Shown: positions 22,577 through 35,406, counted from the first letter of the stretch. The stretch is DNA of 64,000 nt from Odontesthes bonariensis (GCF_027942865.1 NC_134525.1:33409714-33473713); one strand, 5' to 3'. The notes: generated by a model from the letters alone, not told the origin. Numbers and translations: made by a program.

Positions 22577-23494
22577 TAGGGTGACCAGATGAGGTTGGCT
22601 GAAATTCGGGACGGGGCGCACGCGCATGCACACGCGCGCGCGCGGGTGGGCTGACTTACATGTACAGTAATAAAATGCTTTGTCGTCGGTGTTCTAGTGT
22701 AGATTGGGTATAATTGCAATAAAAGACGCACACTCCGGTAATATCATGGCAAGTTCCAGTGTATTGGTATAACGTACACAGTCCAAAATTCCGGGGTTCA
22801 TAAAATTAACATGAAAGTTAAAATTAACTTTAACTTTTAACATGACGAACTGAACGTACAACACATCAAAACGCATTATAGCCTATTAAATTTTAAAGAA
22901 GGAAGACACCAGCATGTTTCTTCCTACTGTTATGGCATTCGTGCAGTGTAGTTTACTACTAGCATGCAGTTTAACATCAGATTCTCCTCCGTGGGAAACG
23001 CCAAACTCCTTCCTGCACACTTTACAGAACGCCTTAAATTCATCCGTCAATGCATTTGTAAGCCATGAATATTTGCCCTCCCATTCCTTCCTGTACCTGC
23101 ATTGTCGCTTTTGTTTTTTTGCTTGGTGGTGTGGCTCTTCGTCTGCCATTTCGCTAGCTATTGTGTGTCAGTGAAAGTGAATTTTCGCGCCGGTCATTGT
23201 TCGCGCTTACTGTTGCAATGGAATGGAATTAGAATGTCCTAAAGATAACAAAATAGATACATTGTAGCCGGGGCAGCAGCAGCCACTTAACATTTGGGGC
23301 TGCGCAAGCAAGCAGCCTCTAGGTGGCACAGACGGCAGTAGCATTAGTTTGAGATGTGTACTTTACCTGGGGTTAAAAAGTAATTATTTGGCATAAGTTT
23401 AATTTTCGGGACAAGTACAGCCAGATTCGGGATTCGGGACAAAAGCTTAGAATTCGGGACTGTCTCGAATTTTTCGGGACATCTGGTCACGCTA
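22577..23494 (-). mobile_element. hAT transposon fragment with BED-finger exon
   Basis: The terminal inverted repeats are TAGGGTGACCAGAT and TAGCGTGACCAGAT (second read reversed). Flanks TGCTCCGC (22569-22576) and TCCTCCGC (23495-23502) match at 7 of 8 positions. Inside, the minus-strand frame 22886-23149 encodes YRKEWEGKYSWLTNALTDEF, then FCKVCRKEF and a KLHASSKLH histidine pair, a BED-type zinc finger as found at the N-terminus of hAT transposases. The catalytic part is absent. A GC-alternating stretch lies at 22615-22650. Confidence 0.85.
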
Positions 23495-24860
23495 TCCTCC
23501 GCAGACCCCCCGCCCCCCAGCCAAACAACTGACGTGGCAAACAATAGATTCAAAGTAATTAAACATCATCGAGAAAACAAAACATAGGCACATTACCTGA
23601 GCGTGTGGCTATCACAGAAACGAGTGAGCAAGAAATTTTTAAAAAAAGAAGAAAAAACCTGTTGTAGGTGCTAAACAGAGTACTGTACCAGAATATTGAT
23701 AAACCTGAAATCTGAAAAAGAAATAAGATTAGGAGAAAAACAAAACATGTAAGAGTCAGTAATTGACAGGTACCTGTGCTCTGTGTCACACAGCTCTGAA
23801 CGTAAACTACCAACAGGTGAGGCTTGAATGATCCATATAAATGGTCAGGAGTATCAAACCAGTTACATTTTGAAAAATATTCGTCCAGTGCGTATCTCCC
23901 GCGATGAGGTCCTCGTGTCAGACACAGACTGCAGTTATCTATTAACCATCTTCCATTCGGCAAAAGTCCAGTCATCGTCTGCTGTGAAAACCGTGCAAGT
24001 AAACAAGACAAAAGTTATCCTTATTCCGCGCTCGAGATGAATCATTCTTGTCCAGAAAGTCCTCCGCTTCTTTTGGGCTCTTAAAGGACCGTTCCTCCCC
24101 GTTGAAGGTGAAGCTTAGGCTGGCCGGGTAGCGCATCTGGAATCGTAATCCTCTCTGGATGAGACGCTCACACACCCCGTTGAACTGACGCCGTGCATTC
24201 CTCACCTGGGCTGACAGGTCCTGTCGGATGTAAATCTTGTCGCCTTGGTAGGTGACCTCGCCTTTCTCTCGGACAGCGGCGAGGATCCGTTGTTTGTCAC
24301 CGAAGTTGTGCAGCTTAATAATAATAGGTTGATTATAATTTTTCTTCGGCGGCCCTAAGGCTCTGTGCGCCCGGTCAATTTTAATCGAGCCTTGCTTGGT
24401 CTCCAGACCCAGCATGTCTGGAAGCCAGGTCCCAAAAAACCTGACGGCCTGATTCCTCTCTGCACCTTCCTTGAGGCCGATGATTCGCATGTTCCTGTTC
24501 TCGCCATCCTCGGCCCGGTCGGTTAAGATCTTCACTCTCTCTTCAAGTTCAGCTAGCTTGTTTTCCAGGGTTTATGCGGTCCTCGCCATCAGAGATGCGG
24601 TTCTCGGCCTCAGTAATCCGCTTTGTGTTGTCTTCAATGCGGCTGTTTAGTTTGTCTAATGCAGAGTGTAGCTCGGTGAACTTCTGCTCCATGAGAGCGC
24701 CGATCTTTTCAGTAAACGTTTTGGAAACCGTGTTAGCCACACTTTTTCCTCAAACGCCATGCTATCATCATCTTCCATGCTAGCCGCAGTGTTAGCCACG
24801 AATGATTTTATTTTTTTTAGTGGGTGTTACTGACGTCATCATCGTGCTACTACCACAGAC
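23495..24860 (-). mobile_element. L1 LINE, piece 1: 5' region and ORF1
   Basis: This holds ORF1 (23972-24778) and part of the 5' untranslated region. The true 5' border is not sharply visible; 24860 is an estimate. The stretch 23495-23971 is the ORF1-ORF2 spacer, with no independent gene. Confidence 0.7.
23972..24778 (-). pseudogene. L1 ORF1 (RNA-binding protein)
   Basis: The product of this LINE frame coats the LINE RNA. It starts MEDDDSMAFEEK. Next is a coiled coil (FTELHSALDKLNSRIEDN, then AENRISDGEDR), then the RRM-like and C-terminal domains typical of L1 ORF1p: GENRNMRIIGLKEGAE, KIDRAHRALGPPK, PIIIKLHNFGDKQRILAA, IRQDLSAQVRNARR. Two frame changes in the N-terminal half (near 24750 and 24550) break it. 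Length of about 260 residues is normal for the family. Confidence 0.85.
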
Positions 24861-25374
24861 AGCCCACAGACCCACTTTACGAGAAAAATTCTAAATTACA
24901 GTAACCCGGATTTTTTTAAGTAAGCGACGCACCTCCACGTTATCAGTGCTAGTGTACAGTAATTAATAAATTATAAACAGCATAGTTTGTGCCTGTATAA
25001 CGTTGCCCATAGGAAACCGTTTCATGGCCGAATATCTCAAGAGAGCAGCCAGACGCCTCTCGAATATCTTCGGAACAGCTCCAAATTACCAACAACAAGC
25101 AGGGGCGAGTAGAACATCATGTTATAATGTGAAATCAAGGGCCCAATGTCAAAAAAACGGTCTTGTCCTTTAAGATTTAACAGCTCTCTTAAAGAGCTAA
25201 AGTCAGATACACAAGCAGAGTGTTTAGAATATTTGCTCCTTTCATTCACTTTACAATTTCCACCTGAAGCAGGTCTGAGATCAGACAGTCAGACCATATG
25301 ACATATGTGAAAATATCAGGATTTAACAGCAAGGCCAGACAGTCAGATGTCAAACAGTTTCTTATCAACTTAAA
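24861..25374. other. no recognisable feature
   Basis: Only short frames without domains are present. Confidence 0.4.
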
Positions 25375-25665
25375 GCAGTAAAGGTTAGCCTCTTCGGGCG
25401 AGAGCCGGGGTACAACCTGGACAGGTTGCCAGTCCATCACAGGGCCACATAGAGACAAACACACACCTAGGGACAATTTAGAGACACCAATTAACCTAAC
25501 CTGCATGTTTTTGTACAGTGGGAGGAAGCTGGAGTACCCAGAGAGAACCCACGCATACACGGGGAGAACATGCAGACTCCACACAGAAAGACCCCAGTTG
25601 GGAGTTGAACTTGGAACCCTCTTTCTGTGAAATGATGGTGCTAACCACCACACCACAGTGCAGGG
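25375..25665 (-). repeat. tRNA-derived SINE-like repeat
   Basis: Read on the minus strand it begins with an A-box-like TGGTGTGGTGGTTAGC and a B-box-like AGTTCAACTCC about 40 bases on. It continues into the fish repeat body with CATGTTCTCCCCGTG and TGGACTGGCAACCTGTCC. This body is very common in teleosts; assignment to a named SINE family is not attempted. Confidence 0.6.
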
Positions 25666-26760
25666 GTTAGGAGTTATGTCAAAGGAAAAACAAAAAGGAT
25701 CCTGAACAATTTAGCTCATATTCCAAGACTGCTCAGAGCAAAAAAAAATTAGTACAAAACAATATTGAGAAGAAAAGTGACAATATCAAAGCTGATCTGG
25801 GCCCTTAGGTCAAAGCATACATGCAAAATGACTGATCAATAACAGTGATCAATAACCAACCAAAGATCTGATGTCTGACAACACAAGCACGATGCTGTGT
25901 TTAGCATATACGTTAGTAAAATATGTATGTAGTACCACTGTAATATAACAATAGCCTTAAGAAAGTAGGCATGAAGATAGAATATTATATAGCACTTATA
26001 TGGTATTAATAACGTATGGCTGATATGTATACACAGGCTAGTATCAGAAGGTTAGATTGCATGTATTGAGACGAACACAAGACAAAACAACATTAAACAT
26101 TTAGAATCATTGTTGAATAAATGAATGGCCATTCAGAATAAACAATCAGCTCAATAGTCAAAACAAGATCCAACGTATAATCGCGAATGAACGGGGTGTA
26201 AATGTCCAACAAACGTGTGGCTGTGGCATGAAGCCACACGCCAAAAAGTCCAGACTTCGCACAGCTCTGAATGAGCAAAAACAGTTCATACGAGCCCCAA
26301 AATTCAAGGGAAGAGTCAGAGGTATTTACTGTCCGTGAGGGAAGTGTGTGTTTGTGTTGGAGCTGTAGAATGGAGTGCAAGGTGCGGGAGGGGACAAGTT
26401 GGCTGTAAGAGCCTCCTACCAGCCCATGGAGGTAGGTGCAAGTTGGTTGAGCTCAGAGGCTAGTTCAGGTTTAGTCCAGGTTTCTTTTAGCTCGCAATCA
26501 GGGACCTGGCCTGTATAATAGAAACAGGACCACTCAATACAAATTGTCTGTCTATATATAAATTACATTAATAAATAACTTGTAATCTATCATAATCAAT
26601 CCATGTGTATACAAAATAAAGTTAGTCAATATGCAAGTCATAATGTAATAAATAATTTGTATAAATTACCATTGCACATAAGATTCTGCATTAAATTAAT
26701 TAAGACATTGACTAAATGCTTAATAGAATAATTCACATTCAATTGGAAAGTGCATAGTGC
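25666..26760. other. no recognisable feature, AT-rich
   Basis: No domain-bearing frame, RNA gene or clear repeat border was seen. Part may belong to the end of the adjoining ISL2EU-type element, whose terminus I could not place. Confidence 0.35.
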
Positions 26761-27654
26761 TAATACACATTCAATAGACCCGTTTACTGTTTGTAAACAA
26801 TGATGACGTAGAACGTTTGCGCACGCATCCTGGGGGCAGAATAATGGCGGGGATCATGGGCTTGTCAACCTATGCTATGGGATTGTCGGCAAAAGATCGC
26901 GAATATTATCTCAACAAGTTGACTTTGACTAATTGTGTCCGACTTCCAGATCCGTGTGCTATTAATGAGTGGGTTGACGACGTTAGCAAGTGGCCGAATA
27001 TACAGTGGCCAGATATATATACGTATTTAATTGAGAAACCAAGCGTGTACACCAGAGACAAATTACGAGCATATAAGTCACTGGATGCTTATCAATACGT
27101 CGTCTGTGGTCATGTTCAGGACCTCAAATACCATGACATAGACTCAGAGTTTTGTGTGTTGAAAGCACAAGTTCTCCCTAGTCAAAGGCAAGGACAGAAG
27201 ACAGCGATGTATGCGGCTTGGGTTATAATCAACCAACGAGAAAACTACGTCCTCACAGCGAATTGCACCTGTATGGCGGGGTACGTAGCCTATTATGCTA
27301 GCTGTTGTGGGTTTAAGATAATATAGTGCAGAGCTCTATGATATACGTAGTTATGCAAAGATTAATTATGCTTCTGTGTGATGGTCCACGGGGCAACTTT
27401 TTGGCAATGTTGTGTGTATCATCACCTTTGTCCTTTCAAGTTTAACTGAGGCTATTACTCCTTCGTAAAAATCGTATTCCTAGCGTCTAACTTTCTCACA
27501 ACCAGGGTTTGAAACTAACATTTTCATGAACTACACAGAGTGGCAACAGGGTTCAAAATGTCTGCAGCCAATATAATTCAGTTAGGCTACATTCAAAACC
27601 TTAGCTTAGGTCGGATGCTCACACGTCTAGTAAGTCAGATGTTTACATACTTAA

Positions 27655-28016
27655 AGCTATGGTAGGTAATCCTAGAGAGCTAGCAAGAGAGCTAGCAAGA
27701 TTCGAAAGTGTCCACTCCTCTAAGCTCCACCCCCCCCCTCCCCATTCCGTCAGTGCTTCATCCAAAGCCGGTGGAACCGCATGCGCACATGGAGCAGGGA
27801 GCCGGCAGAGGGGGGCGTAGGCAGAAAGCAGAGGCATCTGATTGGTTTTTTGTAGGCGACCAATCAGCCTTTTCTCAGTCCTGCAGCTGCCACAGAGGTC
27901 TGATTATTTTCGTCCCTTTTTCTAAATACATCTTGTATAGATTTCTCTCAGGATAGACGGACCATTTCACCCAGTATTACAAAATGTGTTTCTGAACAGG
28001 ATTACCTACCATGTCT
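27655..28016. mobile_element. TTAA-site MITE (Kolobok-like) in intron 1
   Basis: The inverted ends are AGCTATGGTAGGTAATCC and AGACATGGTAGGTAATCC (second read reversed). TTAA lies on both sides (27651-27654 and 28017-28020). At 362 bp it is non-coding. It lies in the first intron of the SWIM/YqaJ gene and so need not have damaged it. Confidence 0.85.
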
Positions 28017-29019
28017 TTAATAGCTAGTGCCGAAATATGGCTGAGAGCAAATGTTACTTTCAAGCCCCGGTCATAACATTATGGATCAGCCAGTATGTTT
28101 ATTATGTTTTTGTTCAATTTCAGGCTTGGGTCATGCTGCAGCCATGCAGCTGCAATATTATTCAAAGTTGAGCTCTATGTTAGGATGGGAAGGACAGAGA
28201 AAGCTGCGGTAACTTCAGGAGAGTGCATGTGGAAAGACATCAGCAGGAAAGAAGTCAAACCAGCTCCATTGAGCTCCATCAGCTTCCACAAACCAAAGAG
28301 GCTAGGCAGGCAGCTTCCAGCAGCTTCAACATCTACTAGGAAGAATAGTATCACACACAGAGGCATGTAATAGTTGACAGAGCCTAGAAAAGTTTTCTAT
28401 TGCCATAGTGCATTCAAGTAATACTCAAGATTTCTCCTCAGTGTTTTGACACCATAATGTAGCCTGAGAAAGGTGTTACTTGGTGAAGCAGATGAAAAAA
28501 AGGCCTACAGACAGTTTAAATAATGTCAGTAATTATTATATATTAGATTGTTATCTATTGTTCACTTGTGTTTAAAGCTCTGCTTAATTGGTTTAAGAAT
28601 AATTCAGTCAGTATTTTTAAAATGTGAACATTATGCAGCACAATAATCAGTGTCTTTTTGTTGCTCTTTTATCAGTGTTGTGAACCCAGTTGCTGCAGTG
28701 CTGACAAGCCTGGAAAATAGTGACACGGACACTGCATCTTCTGACACTGATTCAGAGGAACATCCAGACTTACCTGAGCCCTTGACTGCTTTATTTGACG
28801 CAACACTCAACGAACTCTCACCACAGGACATGCAGGTGAAATGTGAGGATACATTTCACAAACTTAAAACTGCACTACAACCTTGTCAATGTGAGAAACT
28901 TGAATTTGTGACACGGCAACAATCAAAGTCAAAGGAGTGGCACACCTATAGGGCTGGTCGGATCACAAGTACCAAATTTCACCATGCGACCACAACAGAC
29001 AAGATCAGCCACACATACT

Positions 29020-30281
29020 CAGTGTTGGGTAAGTTACTTTAAAAATGTAATCTGTTACAGTTACAAGTTACCTTGTTTAAAATGTAATTGTAGTGTAACT
29101 TTTTGGATTACTTAAAAAAAAGTAATGTAACTAATTACTTTTGGATTACTTTTACCTATTTATGGTATAGGATAATCTGTATATTATCTGTATGATTCCA
29201 TCTGTATTTATCACATTTATTTATACCATGCTATTTTTCTTTTCATTGTACTGCCATAACATTATACATTCTCTGCACATACATGCATTTCCCTAGGTAA
29301 TTGATCTATTCTGCACTTCTCTATTAACCATCTTTCCTTACACTAGCTGTAAATAACTGCATTTTATCTCTAAATACTGCATGCTATACAATCTGCACGC
29401 GTTACACTTGATAAGATGCCAAACTGCATTTCATTAATACATGTGCAATGACAATGAAGTGCTCTACTTTAGTAATAAATAAGCAAAGTAAGACTTTTAC
29501 ATCACATTTTATTTTTCTTTGCACACCCTTGCTTGTGTGTGTGCGCCAGTACTTCCGGTGAAAACTTCCAGGTGATTTGACAGCGCGTCAGGTTAGGGCC
29601 AGTGGCCGTAAACAAAGGTTAACTTATAGTCGAGAAGAAAGATGATAATATAACGTAGCTAAAAACTAGCTTTCTTCAGTAGCCTTGATGCTTAATGCTT
29701 ACCGATTTAGCAAGCCTAGCAGCCTCGTTGCTAATGCTAGCCGCCGTAACGTTACCAACCATACCCAACGTCAAGGAGTTGGCTGAGCAGGGGCAAGATT
29801 ATGAGGCTGGCAGAGTTAACTTCATAATGGGTGAGTGCAGGTTTCATTCACTTGTTTTCATTCTTTCACAGGATTGATTCACTTCATTGGTTTATCCGGT
29901 TGCTGGCCGCCGAGCCATTATGTGTCTGGGTTTGTGTAGGTTACTGATCATGGTTGTTAGCAGTCGATAGTCAGGTTGTGTGATGTGTGTGTGAGTGTGT
30001 ATTTTTTCTATGGGTACATGCCATTGACTGTATGAGCGGTCTGTGCTCGTTTTTTTATTTTTATTTAATTAGATTGGAGATACTATACTGAGGGGGGGCT
30101 GGTCCCGGGGAAAATTGCCAGGGCCGATTTTTTTCCCCAGTCCGACCCTGCCACTCTGTACTTCTGTCACTGTAATCTGAGTACATCGTTTTTGCTTGTA
30201 CTGTAACGGATTACAGTTACTTTTATTTTGTATCCTTTTACCGTAACGCCGTTACATGTAATCCGTTACTCCCCAACCCTG
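29020..30281. mobile_element. non-autonomous hAT transposon in the YqaJ exon
   Basis: The ends are CAGTGTTGGG and CAGGGTTGGG (second read reversed), with AGTAAC/GTTACT-rich subterminal sequence common to a widespread fish hAT group. The 8-bp duplication CACATACT lies at 29012-29019 and 30282-30289. It splits the YqaJ domain just after GRITSTKFHH. An internal frame at 29695-29877 has no transposase motif. Confidence 0.9.
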
Positions 30282-30691
30282 CACATACTTGCATGATATA
30301 ATGCAGTGCAAAACACAGTTAAATGTCCCATCTGTGCTCTGGGGTAAAAACATGGAGGAAACGGCAAGACAGCACTACACTGCATTTATTCCCAAAGCCA
30401 TCCAGATTTCAACATCAACTCATGTGGCTTAGTAGTGCATCCTTCTGAGCCACACCTTGGATCATCGCCAGATGGGATAGTGAGATGTACCTGCTGTGGC
30501 AAAGGGGTGGTAGAAATAAAGTGTCCCTACAAATACCGCAATAGCCTTGAAGGATGTGCAGAGGACAAGCAGTTTTGTCTGGACAAGTCATTCTCATTGA
30601 AACATTCACACACATACTGGTATCAAACTCAGCTTCACATGTTTGTGTGTGATGTTAATTACTGTGACTTTGTGTTGTGGACGAAGGAGAA

Positions 30692-33600
30692 TGTAGCGTT
30701 ATTGGGCAATTATATATACATCAAATATAAGGATTTATCTTAAACCTCGAATTAAGGGCACCACCTACCGTTATTTTAACTTTAAGTTACAGTCAGGGAG
30801 GAAAACTGTTAAAATCTTACGATCCTGGTATGTTAAATTAATAATCAATTAATAATCAGTTAATAATCAATTAATAATCAGTCTCATATCTCGCTACTTT
30901 CGTGAAAGTTCTCGTTTGGTTGGACAGACATTACGTAAAGAAAGCATACGACACAATCTGTGATTATAACATATATATATATATATATAGATATATGAAC
31001 TATTTATTAAAATGATATGACCAAAACATGAACCTTTAAAACAAACAGGAGATGCATTGAATATGGGTGATTATATAAAACACTTAGTGAATGGAAAATA
31101 AAATATGGGGAATGGGGAGATACTGGATGTATTCAAATAGTTTGGGTTGGCTTACTATTTGACGCTAAATACTGACATTTCGGATTAATTTATCATTCTG
31201 TGAAAGCCTCGAGACATCCATCAAACCCACTTTAAGGTGAAAACGGGTCGGTCTTACTGTGCTGAAGTTCTGCTTAGTCAGCTCGGAACACGGCAGCGGC
31301 CACGCGGGGTCCGAGGGGATTTCTCTTCCGCTCTCTGGGCCTTCCTGGTTGTGGTGGCTGACTTTAGCGGACTTCTCAGTTGCTTCTTTCACCAGGAAAC
31401 GGGAACGATGGTGCCGAGGGCTGTGGTTAGATGATCGAATCTTCTGAGTGTCAGTGGGTCCGTTGCTTCTCTGATGAAGTGAACTTAAGTTCACAGAAGA
31501 TTAATAAAAGGTTGCTTGGAGTTGGTTTTCTTGGTAGGAAAACTTCATTCTGTTCTTATTGTTCGGGTCTTTCTTTCTCGTCTCCGGGGTCTCACTGGGT
31601 TCTGGAGGGCTTCCTCCGGTCGTCCGCTGCATCGTTATCCTCACGTCCTTCCGCTCTCTCCTGAGATTATGGGAAAACTCCCAAACTCTGGTGAGCTCTT
31701 CTCTTCTGCTCAAACCATCTCCAAATCTCTCTGAGCAACTGTTCTCTGCTCAAATCTCCTTCTGAAACTCTGGGTTGAAACTCTTCTGGAACAAGAAGCA
31801 AGAAGCAAGAAGCGTGTGTTTTTCGCGGGCTCCGGGTTTTGACTCTCGGAGGCGGGGCGTGACGTAAGCTTACACTACTCTTTCAGCCAATGATATGCCT
31901 GAACTGTGGTGAATGTCTGCCTGGGTGTCTGTGTAAGATGATCTGTTTTTATATGGGGATTTCTGGATGAGACAAAGAAACTATTATTTCTCCATTACTC
32001 TGTCTCATAGAACATTTGTCTCGGTGATTCTGAAAACACCACATCTTGTTAAGATATGCAGATTAAAGATATAACATAGACTTGCAATATAAAGACATCA
32101 AAATAACACACAACGTAATTGGTGATTATGACTTTCAAAATTTAGATGAATATCTATGAAATCGTGACATATGAATAGTGAACCACACAATGTTAATTTT
32201 CTGTGTTAACAATGGGGATACCAAACAAATACCAAATAGATACCGAAGGGACATCGTTAAAAGTTAATAGTTGCATATATCTTGTCCATTTTACTGAGTC
32301 CTCTGGGATTTAAATGTTCAACTAATCAACACTGCAGACCACTAGGGGCCAATGTGGTTCCATCAGGCAGGTTGGGCATTGTAGCAGTCACAGTGCCGTG
32401 TGGATTAAGAGTTTTCAAACTTTGACAAAACCAACATTCCTGTGGGGGATGTTTACGTATGTGGATATAAACCAGATCTTCATTTTCTTTCCACAAAGGA
32501 AAAGGAGACAGAAACTGCCTAATTTACGTTAACCTTCTACCCTCTTAAGAGCTTTTGGGAGTGAAAAATAAGCAACAGACACTTGCCATAAAATTTGGAA
32601 AACTCGAATGAACAAAGGACCTTTCTGTTGGAGATGTTGGAGACCTCACTATCTTATCTTCACCATGAATCGAATTGACATGTTAACACCCTCTCCCCCA
32701 GAGAAAGAGACCAGATGGCTACATACGAACTGAGAAGACTTCACTAAGACTCACTTTTAGTCGAATCTTAAAACTATATTAAATGTGTTTGATAACCGTA
32801 TACAATTTCTTTCAGGTTTCCAGCTTGATCACAAGACGCATCTAGAGACAATTTGTACGATTCTGGCTTAAATATTGACAAAGAACTGATCTTGGTTGAA
32901 AATGCCCAACCTGCCTGATGGAACCACATTGCCCCCTAGTGGTCTGCAGTGTTGATTAGTTGAACATTTAAATCCCAGAGGACTCAGTAAAATGGACAAG
33001 ATATATGCAACTATTAACTTTTAACGATGTCCCTTCGGTATCTATTTGGTATTTGTTTGGTATCCCCATTGTTAACACAGAAAATTAACATTGTGTGGTT
33101 CACTATTCATATGTCACGATTTCATAGATATTCATCTGAATTTTGAAAGTCATAATCACCAATTACGTTGTGTGTTATTTTGATGTCTTTATATTGCAAG
33201 TCTATGTTATATCTTTAATCTGCATATCTTAACAAGATGTGGTGTTTTCAGAATCACCGAGACAAATGTTCTATGAGACAGAGTAATGGAGAAATAAGAG
33301 TTTCTTTGTCTCATCCAGAAGTCCCCATATAAAACAGATCATCTTACACAGACACCCAGGCAGACATGCACACAGTTCAAGCATATCATTGGCTGAAAGA
33401 GTAGTGTAAGCTTACGTCATGCCCCGCCTCCGAGAGTCAAAACCCGGAGCCCGCGAAAAACACTCTCTCTCTCGCTCTCGCTCTCGTTTTCTGGCTCTCG
33501 CTTCAGGCGTCTTGTTTCTGGCTTCATGCCACTTGTTCCAGAAGAGTTCCAACCCAGAGTTTCAGAAGGAGATTTGAGCAGAGAACAGTTGCTCAGAGAG

Positions 33601-35122
33601 TTTTGGAGATGGTTTGAGCAGAAGAGAAGAGCTCACCAGAGTTTGGGAGTTTTCCCATAATCTCAGGAGAGAGCGGAAGGACGTGAGGATATCGATGCAG
33701 CGGACGACCGGAAGGAAGCCCTCCAGAACCCAGTGAGACCCCGGAGACGAGAAAGAAAGACCCGAACAAAGATAAGAACAGAATGAAGTTTTCCTACCCA
33801 GAAAGCCAACTCCAAACAACCTTTTATTAATCTTCTGTGAACTTAAGTTCACTTCATCAGAGAAGCAACGGACCCACTGACACTCAGAAGATTCGATCAT
33901 CTAACCACAGCCCTCGGCACCATCGTTCCCGTTTCCCGGTGAAAGAAGCAACTGAGAAGTCCGCTAAAGTCAGCCACCACAACCAGGAAGGCCCAGAGAG
34001 CGGAAGAGAAATCCCCTCGGACCCCGCGTGGCCGCTGCCGTGTTCCGAGCTGACTAAGCAGAACTTCTGCACAGTAAGACTGACCCGTTTTCACCTCAAA
34101 GTGGGTTTGATGGATGTCTCGAGGCTTTCACAGAATGATAAATTAATCCGAAATGTCAGTATTTAGCGTCAAATAGTCAGCCAACCTAAACTATTTGAAT
34201 ACATCCAGTATCTCCCCATTCCCCATATTTTATTTTCCATTCACTAAGTGTTTTATATAATCACCCATATTCAATGCAAAGGTTCATGTTTTGGTCATAT
34301 CATTTTAATAAACAGTTCATATATCTATATATATATATATGTTATAATTACAGATTGTGTCGTATGCTTTCTTTACGTAATGTCTGTCCAACCAAACGAG
34401 AACTTCACGAAAGTAGCGAGAAATGAGACTGATTATTAATTGATTATTAACTGATTATTAATTTAACATACCAGGATCGTAAGATTTTAACAGTTTCCTA
34501 CCTGACTGTAACGTAAAGTTAAAATATAGGTAGGTGGTGCCCTAAATTCGAGGTTTAAGATAAATCCTTATATTTGATAACCAATAACGCTACAGTATTT
34601 TCAACCAAAATCAGTTCTTTGTCAATATTTAAGCCAGAATCGTACAAATTGTCTCTATATATGTCTTGTGATCAAGCTGGAAACCTGAAAGAAATTGTAT
34701 ACGGTTATCAAACACATTTAATATAGTTTTAAGATTCGACTAAAAGTGAGTCTTAGTGAAGTCTTCTCAGTTCGTGTGTAGCCATCTGGTCGGTTCTCTG
34801 GTGGGAAAGGGTGTTAAAATGTCAATTTCGATTTATGGTGAAGATAAGATATTGAGGTCTCCCACTTTTCCAACAGAGAGATCCTTTGTTCATTCGAGTT
34901 TTCCAATTTTTATGGCAAGTGTCTGTTGCTTATTTTTCACTCCCAAAAGCTCTTAAGAGGGTAGAAGGTTAACGTAAATTATGCAGTTTCTGTCTCTTTT
35001 TCCTTTGTGGAAAGAAAATGAAGATCTGGTTTTTATCCACATACGTAAACACCCCCCACAGGAATGTTGGTTTTGTCAAAGTTTGAAAAACTCTTAATCC
35101 ACACGGCACTGTGACTGCTACA
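30692..35122 (-). mobile_element. solo-LTR-like element interrupted by a second copy of itself
   Basis: The outer copy is 30692-32379 plus 34595-35122, together about 2.2 kb, with ends TGTAGC and GCTACA and a 4-bp duplication AGAA (30688-30691 and 35123-35126). Its two halves are the reverse complement of the inner copy at 32380-34594. TG...CA ends, a 4-bp duplication and the absence of coding domains suggest a solo LTR of an otherwise unseen retrovirus-like element. It splits the C-terminal part of the YqaJ gene. Confidence 0.75.
32380..34594 (+). mobile_element. inner solo-LTR-like copy, head-to-head with the outer
   Basis: This 2215-bp copy starts TGTAGCAGTCAC and ends AACGCTACA. GCAT precedes it and GTAT follows it, a plausible 4-bp duplication with one later change. 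The plus strand has a CATATAAAAC TATA-like box near 33325 followed by a C- and T-rich stretch, which fits an LTR promoter on this strand. It is about 97 percent identical to the outer copy in the parts I compared. A (AT)n run lies near 34325-34340, mirrored at 30970-30990. Confidence 0.75.
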
Positions 35123-35406
35123 AGAAGTTCATTGTGCAACGTATCATAAGAAATGAAGAGTTTCTGCAGGAGGCTTTGCCAAAAGCACAAGACTTCTTTA
35201 TCATGAGTGTGTTGCCTGAACTTATTACAAGAAGACATGACCCTGTCTTGGTGCCACAGATAGCCTGCCAATACTGTGAAAGGCCAGGTTTTGGCAAAAT
35301 GATAATATGTGTCAAATGCAACAACAGCTTTCACTACACCTGTGCACAGATAAAAAGGAAGCCAACAACATGGTTGTGTAGGAAATGTCTGAGAGTTGAG
35401 CCTTGA

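Larger units (their letters stand above)
26844..35406 (+). pseudogene. SWIM finger / YqaJ nuclease / PHD finger protein of the ISL2EU-type element
   Basis: Exon 1 (26844-27284) starts MAGIMGLSTYAMGL and ends CTCMAG at a GT donor. Exon 2 (about 28123-28370) opens LGSCCSHAAAILFKVE, completing a SWIM zinc finger (CxC...CxH). Exon 3 (from about 28677) has an acidic linker and then EWHTYRAGRITSTKFH, the start of a YqaJ-type recombinase/exonuclease. After a hAT insertion it resumes at 30282 with VLWGKNMEETARQHY, then PHLGSSPDGIV and VVEIKCPYKYR, the acidic and EIK active-site motifs. After the LTR insertion it resumes at 35123 with FIVQRIIRNEEFLQEALPK and a C-terminal PHD finger (CQYCERPGFGKMIICVKC through WLCRKC). 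One frame change lies near 30400. Family role: DNA end processing alongside the transposase, by inference. Confidence 0.75.

Noticed and set aside
22886-23149. BED-finger protein as a host ZBED-type gene
   Set aside because: It sits inside a 918-bp unit with hAT inverted ends and a near-perfect 8-bp duplication, with no catalytic exon; a transposon fragment is the simpler call.
31165-31494. 109-codon frame mirrored at 33837-34166
   Set aside because: Present twice only because the LTR-like unit is present twice; no recognisable domain, and it lies in the presumed transcribed leader part of an LTR.
30692-34594. A single foldback transposon with ~1.7-kb inverted arms
   Set aside because: The segment 34595-35122 is the reverse complement of the supposed central loop, and the AGAA duplication encloses it too. 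One element inserted into an inverted twin explains all parts with fewer assumptions.
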